From positions 266,370,123 through 266,434,122 of the forward strand of contig JBOZIK010000001.1 of assembly GCA_051453625.1 (NCBI GenBank): a DNA stretch of 64,000 nucleotides, given 5' to 3'. The DNA is from Welwitschia mirabilis (taxonomy: Eukaryota; Gnetophyta; Gnetopsida; Welwitschiales). The number at the start of each line of letters is the position of its first letter. Within the stretch, counting starts at the first letter, position 1. Both the position numbers and the translations under genes were made by a program. A model generated the notes under the pieces. That model was given only the letters and a program-made list of their open reading frames with translations, did not search any database and was not told the DNA's origin. Shown here one piece after another: positions 11,540-23,917 of this stretch.

Positions 11540-14500
11540 ATGAAGTGATGTGTGCCAATGAAAATTGTTTTGAGTGCCTTTTCACTAAGCTTAAGATTTA
11601 TGATATTAGTTAAGGGTGAACAGGATACATAGTTATAAACAATAATAACTTAAATGATCCAAGCATGCTAAGAGAAATGCTAAGGTCATATTTCATACCT
11701 TTACTTTTAACTACTAGTCAATGATGTCAAGCTTCTATGAGAATGTATTAAATTCTTAATGATTAATAAAGAAGTTCTTTGCTTTTATTTCATATATACT
11801 AAAATGTATTTGACCATATCTTTTTAAAGCAAATTTGCATTATTAAATCTCTGTATTTTCAACAAGTGATTAAAAGGAACATTACAAATACAAACTTGGA
11901 TTTTTTAGTGTAAGAATTATCACATGTTCTTGAAATTATCTATATTATCCTACTATGATAGTGGTTATCTTAAGATTCTTAATTAATATATCTATAAGAT
12001 ATTGAAAAAAAGTATTTAAATAATCATTTTAACTTGCATTTTATACTAAAATTCTTGTGGATTTCAATTGTAATGATCAAAATAATAAAAATTCAAGCTT
12101 CATGGTAAAAGTAAATAAGTTTGTATGTGGTTTTAAATAAAGTTAAAAGAATAATATTAGTGGTTGTATAAAGATCTAATAGAAATGAATTTAGAAAAGC
12201 TATCTCAACTTCTAATTTATTCATACTCATGGAACATGACCTATAAACCAAATTGTAAGTTTTCTTAATTTAATGAATTATTGAATACAAAAATCGATCA
12301 AACATACATTAAACACTTGATAAATAAATTGACAATGAAATTTAAGCTAGCTACACTAATTCTAGCACACTATTATTAAAAAATAAAAATAGTAGAAAAG
12401 AATTAGATAAGATACCTTAAATAGATTAAATATTTCATGAGATTATTTAATTCAAGTGGAATGAAAGAATATCATTCTAGTAAAATATATTTAGATCATA
12501 CTTATAAAATTTGCCTTGAAGGAAAACAAACATATTCAACTTTATATAGAGAAGTAATTTATGATTTATTACGCTTAATAAATATTATGTTTAATATTAG
12601 TATCTAATACAAATATTTATTTGAAAGAAATTCATCAAGCAATGAAATGCATGTTCTAATTAATATTATAATACATATTAATCTATCAATTATTTTTTAA
12701 AAATCAAACAAAAAAATTTCATAGAATATATATGTAAATAAAAACACAACTACTAATAATTTTCTTAGAAGGCTTTTTATGATAAAGACTAGGAATAAGA
12801 TCATATGAAAACTTTACATTTCTTCATGATATTTAAAAGAAATTTAATGCCTTAATACTCTATTCAATGATATTAAATTTAAAATTTATGAGAAACATCT
12901 TAATTAATTATTATAATTAACGCATTATTAAGAGAATTTAAAATCAAATCTTAATGATAAAAATAATCATTTTGGAATAATTACCATTGCAATTTGAGAA
13001 CATTATAGTTATAATTTCATAGATGTCAAGCATGTTTCTATAAAAGGAAAAAAAAAGTCTAATGAAGTTTAAGAACTTTTAGGATAATAAAATCTTATCT
13101 CATTTTTTGATTACTTATTCCTAAAAATCATAGAATTTCATATAAAAGTGAAATAAAGGAGGATGAAACAAATAACTCAATTCATTACTAGTGGAATTAT
13201 GATTATTAATTACAAGAGATAATTATAGATTATATTTGTAACTACCTTAGATAATGAAAAATTAATTCTCTATTACAAGCTAAAGTCATTTCATAAAATC
13301 CAACCACTATGTTTACTTAATAAATTCCATGATATTAATTCTATAAATTAATTAATATTTTTTAAAATAATTAGCTATATAAGAATTCCTTATTATTAAC
13401 TAATAATAATTTTATAGTTATTAAGATTAAATTATAATAATTAGTTTTATAATTCTCTTTTGTTTAAACATATTATCATTGAAGATACACTTTAAGATTT
13501 TAATTCTCTTTTTCTCATGTGGACTTGTCTTTGAACTTTAGTCTAGTGCGATTTTAAAAGATTCAGTGTAGAGTTGTATTATAGCATATTTCACATGAGT
13601 TTTGAATTCCTATGATAAATATATATGACATCTTATGAAATGTATCTTTTTTAAAAAAAGGTTCAAGCTTAAACAAAACTCATATAAATGAGCAATAATT
13701 GATATAGTTCTTGTAGTAGTGAGTTGAACATCTTTTACTATTATTTATTTTAATTTTTGTTTTTATCTTTTGTATGTTATTGCTTTAAAGTTATTTTCTT
13801 ATATATGACTAAATTAATCCATTAGTTTACTTATCAACATTTATACATTTTTATTTTAATAGAATAATTTTTTCAAATATAATATTTCCTTAAATAATTA
13901 AGTTTATATTGATGGCATAGATAGTGATGCTATAGTATAGTTATTTTAGCTATTTAAAAGAATTTTACTATTACATATTTAATATTTTTGTACCTTCTTA
14001 GAGTTTCAAACCTAAAATATAACAAAATAATAATATTTATAAGTATACAAAAATAAACATAAATAAGGATTAAAAACTAAAAATTTAAAAAGATAATGTA
14101 GCTTCCAAATTAATCTCTTTATAGTAATTTATTTTTAATAAGAGATATCAATTCCAAAGATAAACTTTTAAAACTTAAACCTCTATATTTAAGTGTAACT
14201 TATTTCTAGCTACTAGGAAGTGTACTTTCTAATTTAAAATTTAATTGGTTTTAGAGCTACTATGTTCATAAATCATTAACAAAGTAACAAACAAGTTAAA
14301 ATGTTAGCAAGGTTAACTAATATTTATTATTTCTCATTAAGAAAACTAGATGAAGTTTACTTGTATAAATAAAGTTAACGACATAAAGAAGGATAGTATT
14401 ACTTAAGATGATTTGATAGAAGTTGGTGTAGACACAAGTTATCTTAATCTAAAATTATCCTTCAAGGTGCCTATTCCAATAACAATTCTATCTATATCTT

Positions 14501-16010
14501 TCTATCATTAATTCATAATGAGATATATGAATTACATGTATAATTATATGCCATTTTTATAAGAACTAGTATAACCAGTTGTAACTAATGTATAAAACTA
14601 AGTGTTAGTATTTAATTTCTCTCTTTCTTCACTTGTTTCTCCTTTTCTTTGTCATATGTATTATTGCAATATTAATCCTTGATAAAGTTACATATAATTA
14701 AAATGATAGAATAAATTGAATGTTATAATGAAATAATTATATACTTATTTAAATCAATTAGTAAAATTATAAAATAATTTCAAGTATAAAACTCAAAACT
14801 TGGATTCATTACATCCCTAAGCTTAAACTTTTACATGCCCTCATGTAAGATAAAAAGTAAGAATACAAATCAAAAATAGATATAGCTAAAATAGTTAAAA
14901 ATAATGTAAAATTTATTTCACTTACATCTCTTTATTCTTTCTTTAGTGAAATCTACTATTTTGCTTTGTTTGTTGCTTCTCTTTCTCTTTGAATTTTTAC
15001 CAATATTTAAGTCTAATTGCTTATACATTAATTACTTAAATCTATTTATATTATTCCATTGCATCTAGATACTACTATAAAATATATTTTCCATTATTTT
15101 TTTCTACTACATCTTTTAAAGTAGTTTTGAAAGGGGAAGGTCTTCCCATTTCGTTTTTAATTCCTTCCCATTTCTTAATGGTTAAAATGTTTCTTATATT
15201 TACGAATATAACTATAATATCTTTAGATTCTAAGAATTTTTAAATTATAATATTTAAGTGATTAAAAATTTTGTAAGAGTCAAACCCATTTGGTTTGGAA
15301 TGTATTGTTTTTTATATAATCTATTAGAATATCTTTATGATGATAACATTTTCTTGGAGGTATTAAGTAGTAAAAAAACAAAATGATTTAGCCTTATTTT
15401 GAAAATTCACTTGAGCATCCTAATACTTTGTTTCTTCATAAAATAAGTTTATTTATCACTAAATAAAGTTTTGAAAATATCCCTAATTTATTGAAAATTT
15501 AATGTCATTAAAGAAATCAACTAGAGCTACTAGGTAATTAATTCCTATTTGGCCTACATGCAAGTAGTCTCCATTAAAAGAGTGGTTTCTATGAAAACTT
15601 ATTTTAGCTAGTTTTTTTGCCTAGTTATTTTACTTTACTTATTAGTTATAAGTTTATAAAGATAAGAAAGTATTAAAAGAGGGCTTATTATATGCTATGA
15701 TTTAGTATCTATTAGATTTTTTCTTTATTCAAAGTGGTTGCCAATGGCATTTTTACAAAACACCACCTTTAATCTATTAACTTCTATTTATCTTTCAGAG
15801 ATAAGTCCCATTTTTAAAATACCATAGTTAAAGAAATTCTCAAAGAGGCATTGCTACCTTTTTCTTCTTCTCATTCTACCTCTATACTTTAATATTAGTT
15901 TGATTTATTTGCAAAACTAGCTTTAGTTATTTTGCAATTGAAGAAAATTTAAAAATAATTTATGATTTCTTATTATTAAATATAATATTATTAGATAATT
16001 ATAGTTATTA
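11540..16010. other. Unassigned AT-rich DNA
   Basis: No readable protein domain on either strand and no open frame above background. A block at 14811-14850 (acatccctaagcttaaac, then a palindromic atgccctcat) resembles the non-coding stretch near the 3' end of Athila/Tat elements in other plants. That is recalled rather than tested. The cttcccatttc direct repeat at 15141 and 15165 is short and may be chance. Confidence 0.4.
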
Positions 16011-16480
16011 CTCTAATTTGAAGAGGAAGGGGTCAAACACAGAATAAAATTTAGTCTCCCTTGGGTTAATTTCAAAGAGAAGTTTATTCTATTGAGGCTT
16101 GATAGGTACATAGTACTGCAAAGCTTTACGGGCTTAGGGGGTCATATATGACTTGCAATATAACCACTATTATAATAATAATAATTATCATATTATGCTA
16201 TTTAGTAATAATATTTGGTATAGACATAATTTTTACCAATGTTATAATAACATTGGCAGCTCGTCAACCATATTAATGCCAGGTAAGATCAGTTGTTCAT
16301 CCTTATTTCTTATTTTAAGAGAGCATGTGCACCTAGCCAGTGAGGATTGAGTATCCCTTTATTACAAATACAAGAAGTTTGTGATATCAGTGTCTACTTG
16401 TCTAGTTGTATTTGCCTAAGTAATGGGTAACAATGTCGCAAGGCTATGTTCACATCAAATCAATCTAATCTATATCATCA
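16011..16480. other. Segment of slightly higher GC, unassigned
   Basis: This stretch has more G and C than its neighbours (for example gctttacgggcttaggggg near 16121) and fewer poly-A/T runs. A 65-codon open frame at 16153-16350 is mostly low-complexity Asn/Tyr codons from a (TAA)-like run and is not convincing as a gene. It may be a younger insertion. Confidence 0.35.
16236..16256. other. Perfect 10-bp inverted repeat with 1-base centre
   Basis: ccaatgttat, one a, then ataacattgg: two perfect 10-base arms around a single base. It could extrude as a cruciform. There is no T-run after it to suggest a terminator and no known element end at this point. Confidence 0.8.
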
Positions 16481-16512
16481 CAAAGTGTATATATAATCTA
16501 TATGCTTAGTAG

Positions 16513-16543
<31 letters not shown>
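16513..16543 (+). repeat. (TATC)n microsatellite
   Basis: About 7.5 uninterrupted TATC units, flanked by further imperfect TATC/TATA sequence. A simple length-variable locus. Confidence 0.95.
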
Positions 16544-16549
16544 ATTATC

Positions 16550-19500
16550 TATATTTCTATATGAATGATGATATTCAATATGACGATATAGATAGAATTA
16601 TTATGAGGTGGATGTCCTAATCCTTGCTAATGGTTCATCCTTTGTTTATTATTCTCAAACCTTCTTTTATACTTTCTACATCTTATTTTATTTTATTATT
16701 TTCTTTTACTTTGTATTTTAATAAGAATCATTTAGGGTTAAAACCTTAGTCTCTTTTATCATATAGGGATAAGACTTTGAATTATTATTTAATTAACCCT
16801 TTCTAAAAATTATGATTATGGTGTTCTAAAAATCTATCTATAGTTTCTTATTTATAGCCTATGTAACTTTTTTGGCATGGGAATAATATTGTTATAAATT
16901 CATCATGTGATCAAGTTTCACTAGCTTCTAGACCAAGTTGAACCATATTAAAAGTATTAAAACATACCTTAGTGCTAGTAGAAGATGCCACTGAGATACA
17001 GTGAGGAGGTACTAAAGTGCATGAGGAAAATGATAGCTCTAAATTGATTAAAATAGTTAAACTAATATACTTTTATAATTTGAATTGAATTCATGTTTAA
17101 TTATTTTATTCTAAAGAATTACTTTGTAAACTCATCACTAAAGTTCATGAGTCTAGAGTCTATAACTTCATAACCTATAACAAATTCCTTTAGTACATAA
17201 GGATAAGGAGGAATATTTGAAGAATTTTTTATACTAGTAATTCCATTAATGTCCTATAAAATTATATTAAAAACAAATTCTATATTATTATCATTTTTGT
17301 TTTTACTTTTATTTAATAGACACCCTAAAACTTTAAGGCCCATAACATGAAAGATAGGTTACTTGTTATAGAGGGAAAAAATGCTATAAATAAAAAGCAT
17401 AATATAAAGAAACTCTATGGGCTTAGTCTTGTGATAATATTTAACATGATTCCTTTTATAACTTCAAAATTTTTTTAAATTAGGGATTCAAGTGAATAGA
17501 TAATTATAATATTATCTCTAGAAAAAAGTATTTATTCTTATTTAAGGCCTTATATAATGGTATTAATGATATATGATGCTATTATAGACACTTTATTAAG
17601 TACTTATATTAATATAAATATATGTTCCCAAGATAAAGTAATGAAATTGGAACTTCTAATAGAAGATTCATTATACACATATTTAAAGGTCAAAACCTTT
17701 AACTATTAGAATGGCTTAAGCCTTTCCTTTAACTTAGTACTTACTTTCTAAATTATTTTATGATTTGTAGCTTGGATGCTCACTAATAATGCCATACAAT
17801 TTAAAATAATGTAGATGAAGTAAAGCAAAAAATCATTAGACACACTTATAAAGTAACTTAAAATTCTATATCAAATGGCAAAAGTAGGTTATTTTCATTA
17901 TCTTTTAAATGGTTAAATAAGCATGTGAATCATCAAAATATCTAATATTAAATTTGTTAGATGTGATTGAAATGATTTTCATTTATTTCTTTAATTTTTT
18001 AATCATTTTTATAAAGCTATGATACAATTTTACTTATTATATGTAATATGTAATTATAAATACTATAATATTTCTAAAATATTTAAAATTAAATATAAGT
18101 TTATTGAAGCCTCTTTATTACTTGATTTAATGAAATAATATAATTAATTTACAAAACATATAATTATACTTTTCCCATCAAAATAACATTAATTTCTATA
18201 AATATTAAAAAAGATCTTGATTTGATTAAAGAAAAACTTGGTAGTTAATTTGGCTTATTTCCTTAATTTTTCTTCTTGATGAAGATTTTAATTAGGATGT
18301 TAAATAATGAAAAGTATCATGATTACTAGTGTGAAATGATATTTTTTTCAGATCATATCAAGGGTACGATGACCTTCTCTTTCCTTGTTAAGACCACTAA
18401 TAAAAGGGTTCTTAAGGGGAAGTGAAGAGATTAGTTTTCCTCATATTTATTCTTCATATCATCTTTTTTAGTCAATAAATCTCACTTTCTTGAATGAATC
18501 CATTAAACGAGTTATGATGCCTTCAATATCCCCATCAAAATCTAGGAGATTAATAAGAAGTGAAGAGGAAGTGAAGAGTGAAATTGACATAATTATTTGA
18601 TTTAGGTTTTCCACATTTATGGGATTGATGATGAATCCTTTAGAGCTCATTAAATTCCTTATATGTGGTAAGATATATGTCTTCAAGTCTAATGGAATTG
18701 AATTTAAGTAAATCAAGCTATACTTTTTCGAGTAGATCTATGAAGTTTAAGTCCATTTACATGGACCTGGATTTAAATGAGGAAAAATCTTGGTTAATAT
18801 ATTAGACAAGAATTATGATATGGATTCCAAGTAGAATATATTTGCTAGTTAATACATTGGACTTATAGTCTAATATAAGTACTTAATAGAAAGATCTTAT
18901 TTGTTTAACACATCAAATTAACAAGTCTATTATGGATACAAGCAAGGTTAATGTGTGGGATTTTCTAACTCTAAGTGGAAACCTATAAAATTATTTTTAT
19001 ATATAATAAGAAATGCATTTTTTGTATAATTATTTATATTTGTATTAATTTTTAAAATTTAAATATATTTAAATCATTATAAAAATTTAGTCTTACATTG
19101 AATAATGATAATCTATTTTATGATACTGTTAATTAATTATTAAATAAATACTCTAGTATCACTTAATATAAGGCTATAAAATTTTAGTAAAAAGATAGAT
19201 CTTAAAAAATGGATTTTATATGCCATTATTATTTTTTTAAAAAGAAAATTTAACTAGTTAATACTATTCTACATATAAATATCCTAGAGTTAAAAGTTAT
19301 AGATTATACCTTTCTTAAATCATAGAAATTATCAAAGAGGGAAAAATATTTACTTGGAATTTATCTACATCACCTTGTTATTCCTTCAATTAAGATATGC
19401 ATTGTAGTTAAATCCCTAGAATTATGATGAATTCTTAGAATTATAATTCTCTTTACCTTTCTTCCTTCCTATTGAATCTATATAAGTTCCAAAATACTTT

Positions 19501-21610
19501 ATCATATTAATAACACTTATCTATCCTTTTAAGCATTTCTTAGACTTTCTAAAGTTCTAAAATAATAGTTCTTTATATGTTTAATTTTTAAAATAGGCCA
19601 TAAAAAAATAAGACACTTGTGAAATGAGTTGTTCTATACACCTCAAGTAGTAGACTATTCTTTTAATTCATTAAAGTAGATGTAATAATGGATAAAATAA
19701 TTGAAGAGTCTTTGACTTTGAATCTAAAGCTAAATAATCATTTTATAAGTCCATTAATATGTTCTTATTAGACTTAGATCATTAATAAATCAAAATAATT
19801 TCATAACTAATAGCTTTTAATAAAGTTGATATATTTATTCAAGTCTACTTTCATTTGAAATGAAGAGATCTAAGGAAAACAAATATAAATGAAGAAGGTT
19901 GCTCTAATAAAAAATACACTAAGATAACTAAATCCTTGGATAATATCAAGTGTTTTTTAAATAATTTTATGATTAACCCTAATCTTAAAAATCATGTAGT
20001 TATACATTACTCAAATTAGATAATATTAAGGTAAGAAATTTTAACATTATATATTCCACTATATATGGCATCAAACTAAAGTAGAATAACTAACTAGGTT
20101 TATTAGATATTTTAAATTAAATGAGAGGATCAATTACCATGCCCAAAAGTTTTTATCCATTATAAGAGCCAATAAGAAAGTAAAGCAAAGGGCTAGTTTC
20201 TATTAATGCCTTTTTAAGTTATGATTATTTCATTTTGTCTAAATCACTTGACTTACATGTTTGTTTTATTTTCTACTATTATTAAGATATTACTAATTTT
20301 AATCTATTTAAATAATCCTTATATTTAAAAATCTATAATATACTATTATGATCCTAACAAATTTTCCTTTATTATCCTAATAGTGACATTCTATCTTGAT
20401 TCTCTTATGTTATTTAAAATATAAAAAGATAAATTATGTATGAAAGCTAACTTTTAAACTTAAACTTTGGAAATCTTCAATAAAGATAGGATTATAGATG
20501 GAATAAAGGCTTTTACATATGGTTTGACTTTTTTAACCATTCTTATATAGAAGTATTTAAAAGTATTTATTAATATCTTCTTAACTAATAATCAATTTTC
20601 TCCTAATAAATAGAATACACTAAGAATGTTTGCCATTGATGGAGTTAGATCTTTGACTTGCAAACACCATAAAGGCCTATTTTAAAACATAGGTCATTAC
20701 TCACATTACTAACAAACAAGGTACTCCATATAGTAGGAAAATTTTCTCATAATGGGATTAACTAGAAGAAGAGATGAATTGCAAAAGATCCTTCTCAAGA
20801 ATACTTTTTCTAGTTTAATTAAAGATTTAAGTATGACAACGTAAATTTCTATACTTTTTTTAGTTACATTACTTATAAGAAGGAAAATCACTTTCTCTTA
20901 TAAATATATCAACTTTTTCATGCTTATTCTTATTAAATTCTCATTTTCAGTGAAAACTTCACTTACTTATTAAAAATAACATTAAATAATAGGAAGTATT
21001 CTCTCCATCCTAGATAGGGTTTCAAGTCATTCTATAACATATAATTATTTATTTTAAATTTTAAATATGTTCTAACATGTACTTTATGCTTTTTCTGAAT
21101 GAAAAAAACCTATTTCAATAGAATCATAATTGTAAATATTTGCCATTTTAAAATACTTTACTTATTTATTAGCAAATTTCTAATTATAATGATTATGATA
21201 AGGATTAAAAATGACAACTTCTTACTCTATCTTAAAATGTTTTGGTATGATTTTTCTATTATAATAAACCTTTATTTTCACTTAAGTTCTCTTTTTTTAT
21301 ATCAATGCTAATTGTATTTTTGCATTTAACATGTTTAATTCTTATAATCAATTTTCTACATCCCTATCTAATTAATATTTTAATTTCTTTTTCAACCTAT
21401 ATATTTTATTTTTCAAATTTTTTAGATAAAATTGACAACGTTTCATAGGTTAATTCATATGAAAAATCATATTACTATTTCTCATGTTATTGTATAAGCC
21501 TAAAGTGCTTCATCTAATCTTTTTGACTAGTTATTTTTTATTTTATTAACTATTTTTAATAGAATTTTTTCTATTTCATAATAGTATGTTCTACTTTGTG
21601 ATAAGACTAT
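16550..21610. other. Unassigned AT-rich DNA
   Basis: No recognisable domain. The best open frame is an 82-codon minus-strand ORF at 18468-18716 (MIYLNSIPLDLKTYILPHI...). It uses ordinary codons and has no low complexity, but I know no family for it and see no second copy in the window. By position this interval could hold the internal region of a second Athila-like element whose LTR is at 21615, but gag and pol are not readable. Confidence 0.4.
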
Positions 21611-21614
21611 GGAT

Positions 21615-22900
21615 AATGAGTGTTTGTAATGAAATTTGATTATGCTTGTATCTTTCGTTAATGTATGGTAATTAACAAGATCACCCTAGGGAGACAAATA
21701 TTGTATGACCAAATCCAACTTTACCAATAATACTAGGAATTTTGTTTGTAGTATATTTTTAGTATCATTTTTCCAAAGAGATATATAACTAGAGATATCA
21801 ATAAGTAAGCCTAATGATGATGAGTAATAAAGACGAAATTAAAACTAGCATAAGAACTTCATGAAACAATATAACTACTTAAGAAAAAATTATGTAGCTT
21901 CTACTCCAACTCAGGCATGGTGGCATAATTTGATCCACCATAGAAATGAGGCTTATGTAGTTTTAGCTTAAGAATAATAACATAATCTCATCCATCATAT
22001 ATACAAAGGTAATATATCTAAGGCATCTAGAGTTAATAACAAGAATAAAATAAGCATGTAAAGTATGACTCTCCAAAAATCCTTTAAATAAAAATTTAGG
22101 TTATGCAATCTAGAATGAAAATGAGAATCACCAAGAAGATCTTAAAGTAGAATTTTGCCTTAGCTAATCATAAGCATAACAATTATGATATCCATCAAAA
22201 CCCAATACTAAAGTAATGCAACAAGAACATGTAATACTTTATTATCAAAAAGTAAAAGCATAAAATCTATAAAAGTACTCATTCTAAACCAAAAATCATC
22301 ATGTTAGCTTAGTAGCTAGCCTATCCCTAAGGAAGGCTTAGAAAGAAGATAGGATTAAAGATCTAATATCTTACATAATATGATAATGATATGATATCCT
22401 TCAAGTGAAGTGAAGTACAATATTTATAGGATAGAATTAGAGTTTATAATTAGGGTTTAAAAAGCCTAATAAGGTTATTCTTTAAAATGTCTAAATTGTA
22501 TAGGCTTATTCTTTAGTCACGAGTTCAAAATTAGGGATTCTTCCTAGAAAATATTCCGCATTCATCTACTTATTTTGGAAATGATTAGAATGTATTGCTT
22601 ACATTAAGAATGCTTAAGCACATAACCAGGATCCTATTATAATTGCAATAACTTTACTATTACTTCTAGAAATGGTGCCACCATCAATATTTCTTGGCAC
22701 ACCTCCATCTTTTATCACAATGCTCTACATGACACATTTATCCTATGAAATAATAGTGTATAGTAGAGTAGTAGTAAACTAGATTTATATGGTCTTAATC
22801 ATAATAAATACATAAAACTATCATGATAATTAATTAAGCATGCTAAAAATGCCTAAATTCCTTAATTTTAATGTTAATTTTTACTATTATTATACTTCAA
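21615..22900 (-). repeat. Athila-like LTR, copy D2
   Basis: The block tgtttgtaatgaaatttgattatgc followed by accaaatccaac matches the start of D1 at 6483, with collinear weaker matches over about 1.2 kb (for example the catgttagcttagtagctagcc block near 22300 against 7180, and the aatggtgccaccatc block near 22670). No tRNA-Asp-like primer site was found just to its left, so it may be a solo LTR or an LTR whose element is fully decayed. The strand follows D1. Confidence 0.6.
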
Positions 22901-23784
22901 CTTACTTTTTGATAGTTCCTTAGCAAAACAGATATGTCAAAAAATTAGATAACATAGCAAAAATGGAAAATTAAAGTAATAAACTAGGAAAAGATAAAGG
23001 AATTTTTGAGAAAAATTTGGCTAATGAAATCTAAAATTACACTTAAGCAAAAGAATAAAGATTAAACATAGATACTCAAGTGTAAATATTACTACCTTTA
23101 ACTAAGGATAAATTTTGCTTGAAAAGTTTAAAAATAAAAAATTAAATGTAAATACAATGAGGAATAAATGATGCATGTGCTAATTTAATTTATAATGAGC
23201 TAAAAGCAAAAATTTCTAAAAATAAAATGTGTAATGCATAATTAAAATAGAACATCTAAATGCAAACTAATGCAAATAAAAGATTAAAAGTCAAAATGGC
23301 TCTTTAATTATAATGATTTAAATCTTTGAATCTAAAATGTATGATTTTACAAGTGATCAGAAAATAATTGAAAAAGGAAGAATAATGAGAAATAAATGTG
23401 ATGATTTTGAAATTAAGTAGTAAGTAATAAATCTAAATTAGTAATTTTTTTTTGTAAATTTTTAATAGAGACCCAAGTTTTGTAAAAACTAGAATTGAAA
23501 TGTAGGGTATCTATTTAAAATAGAAATTTATTCATGTAAGTTAAGATGGTAGCATCGGATAGGGAGGTAGGCAGTACTAGCTTTATTAACATCTTGAATG
23601 TTAAATTTTAAAGCCTTAAAGATAAATTAAAAATCTTATAGTTAAGTGTCACTTCAAAATGAAAAATAAATTTATAGAAATAAGAATTTATATTGATTTT
23701 TAATTAAGTACAAAAGTCATTATGACAAAGCAAGATGTAATATAATATAGCAATGAAAATTAAAAAAGTACAAATGGAAAACCA
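22901..23784. other. Unassigned AT-rich DNA
   Basis: A-rich with many short open frames and no recognisable motif. It may include the outer part of the D2 LTR. Confidence 0.35.
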
Positions 23785-23818
23785 TGTGAGTGTGTATGAG
23801 AGAGAGAAAAAGAGAGAG

Positions 23819-23849
<31 letters not shown>

Positions 23850-23898
23850 AAGAGAGAGAAAGAGGAGGGGGAGGGGAGGGGAGGAAGAGAGGGAGAGG
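23785..23898 (+). repeat. GA/GT low-complexity tract with G-runs
   Basis: A strand-asymmetric purine tract of (GA)n, (GT)n and (GA)n, ending in GGGGG, GGGG, GGGG and GGG runs separated by 1 to 9 bases (23866-23892). The G-run part fits the pattern of a G-quadruplex. It ends about 20 bases before the gypsy LTR edge. The 74-codon minus-strand frame across it is low complexity and not a gene. Confidence 0.9.
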
Positions 23899-23917
23899 TA
23901 TTTAGCTTAAAGATTAT

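Noticed and set aside
6483-22900. D1 and D2 as the two LTRs of one 16-kb element enclosing the plus-strand gypsy at 9736
   Set aside because: The tRNA-Asp-type primer site is on the left of D1, so D1 belongs to the minus-strand element with gag at 4560-5480. The enclosed gypsy pol is on the other strand and is of chromodomain type.
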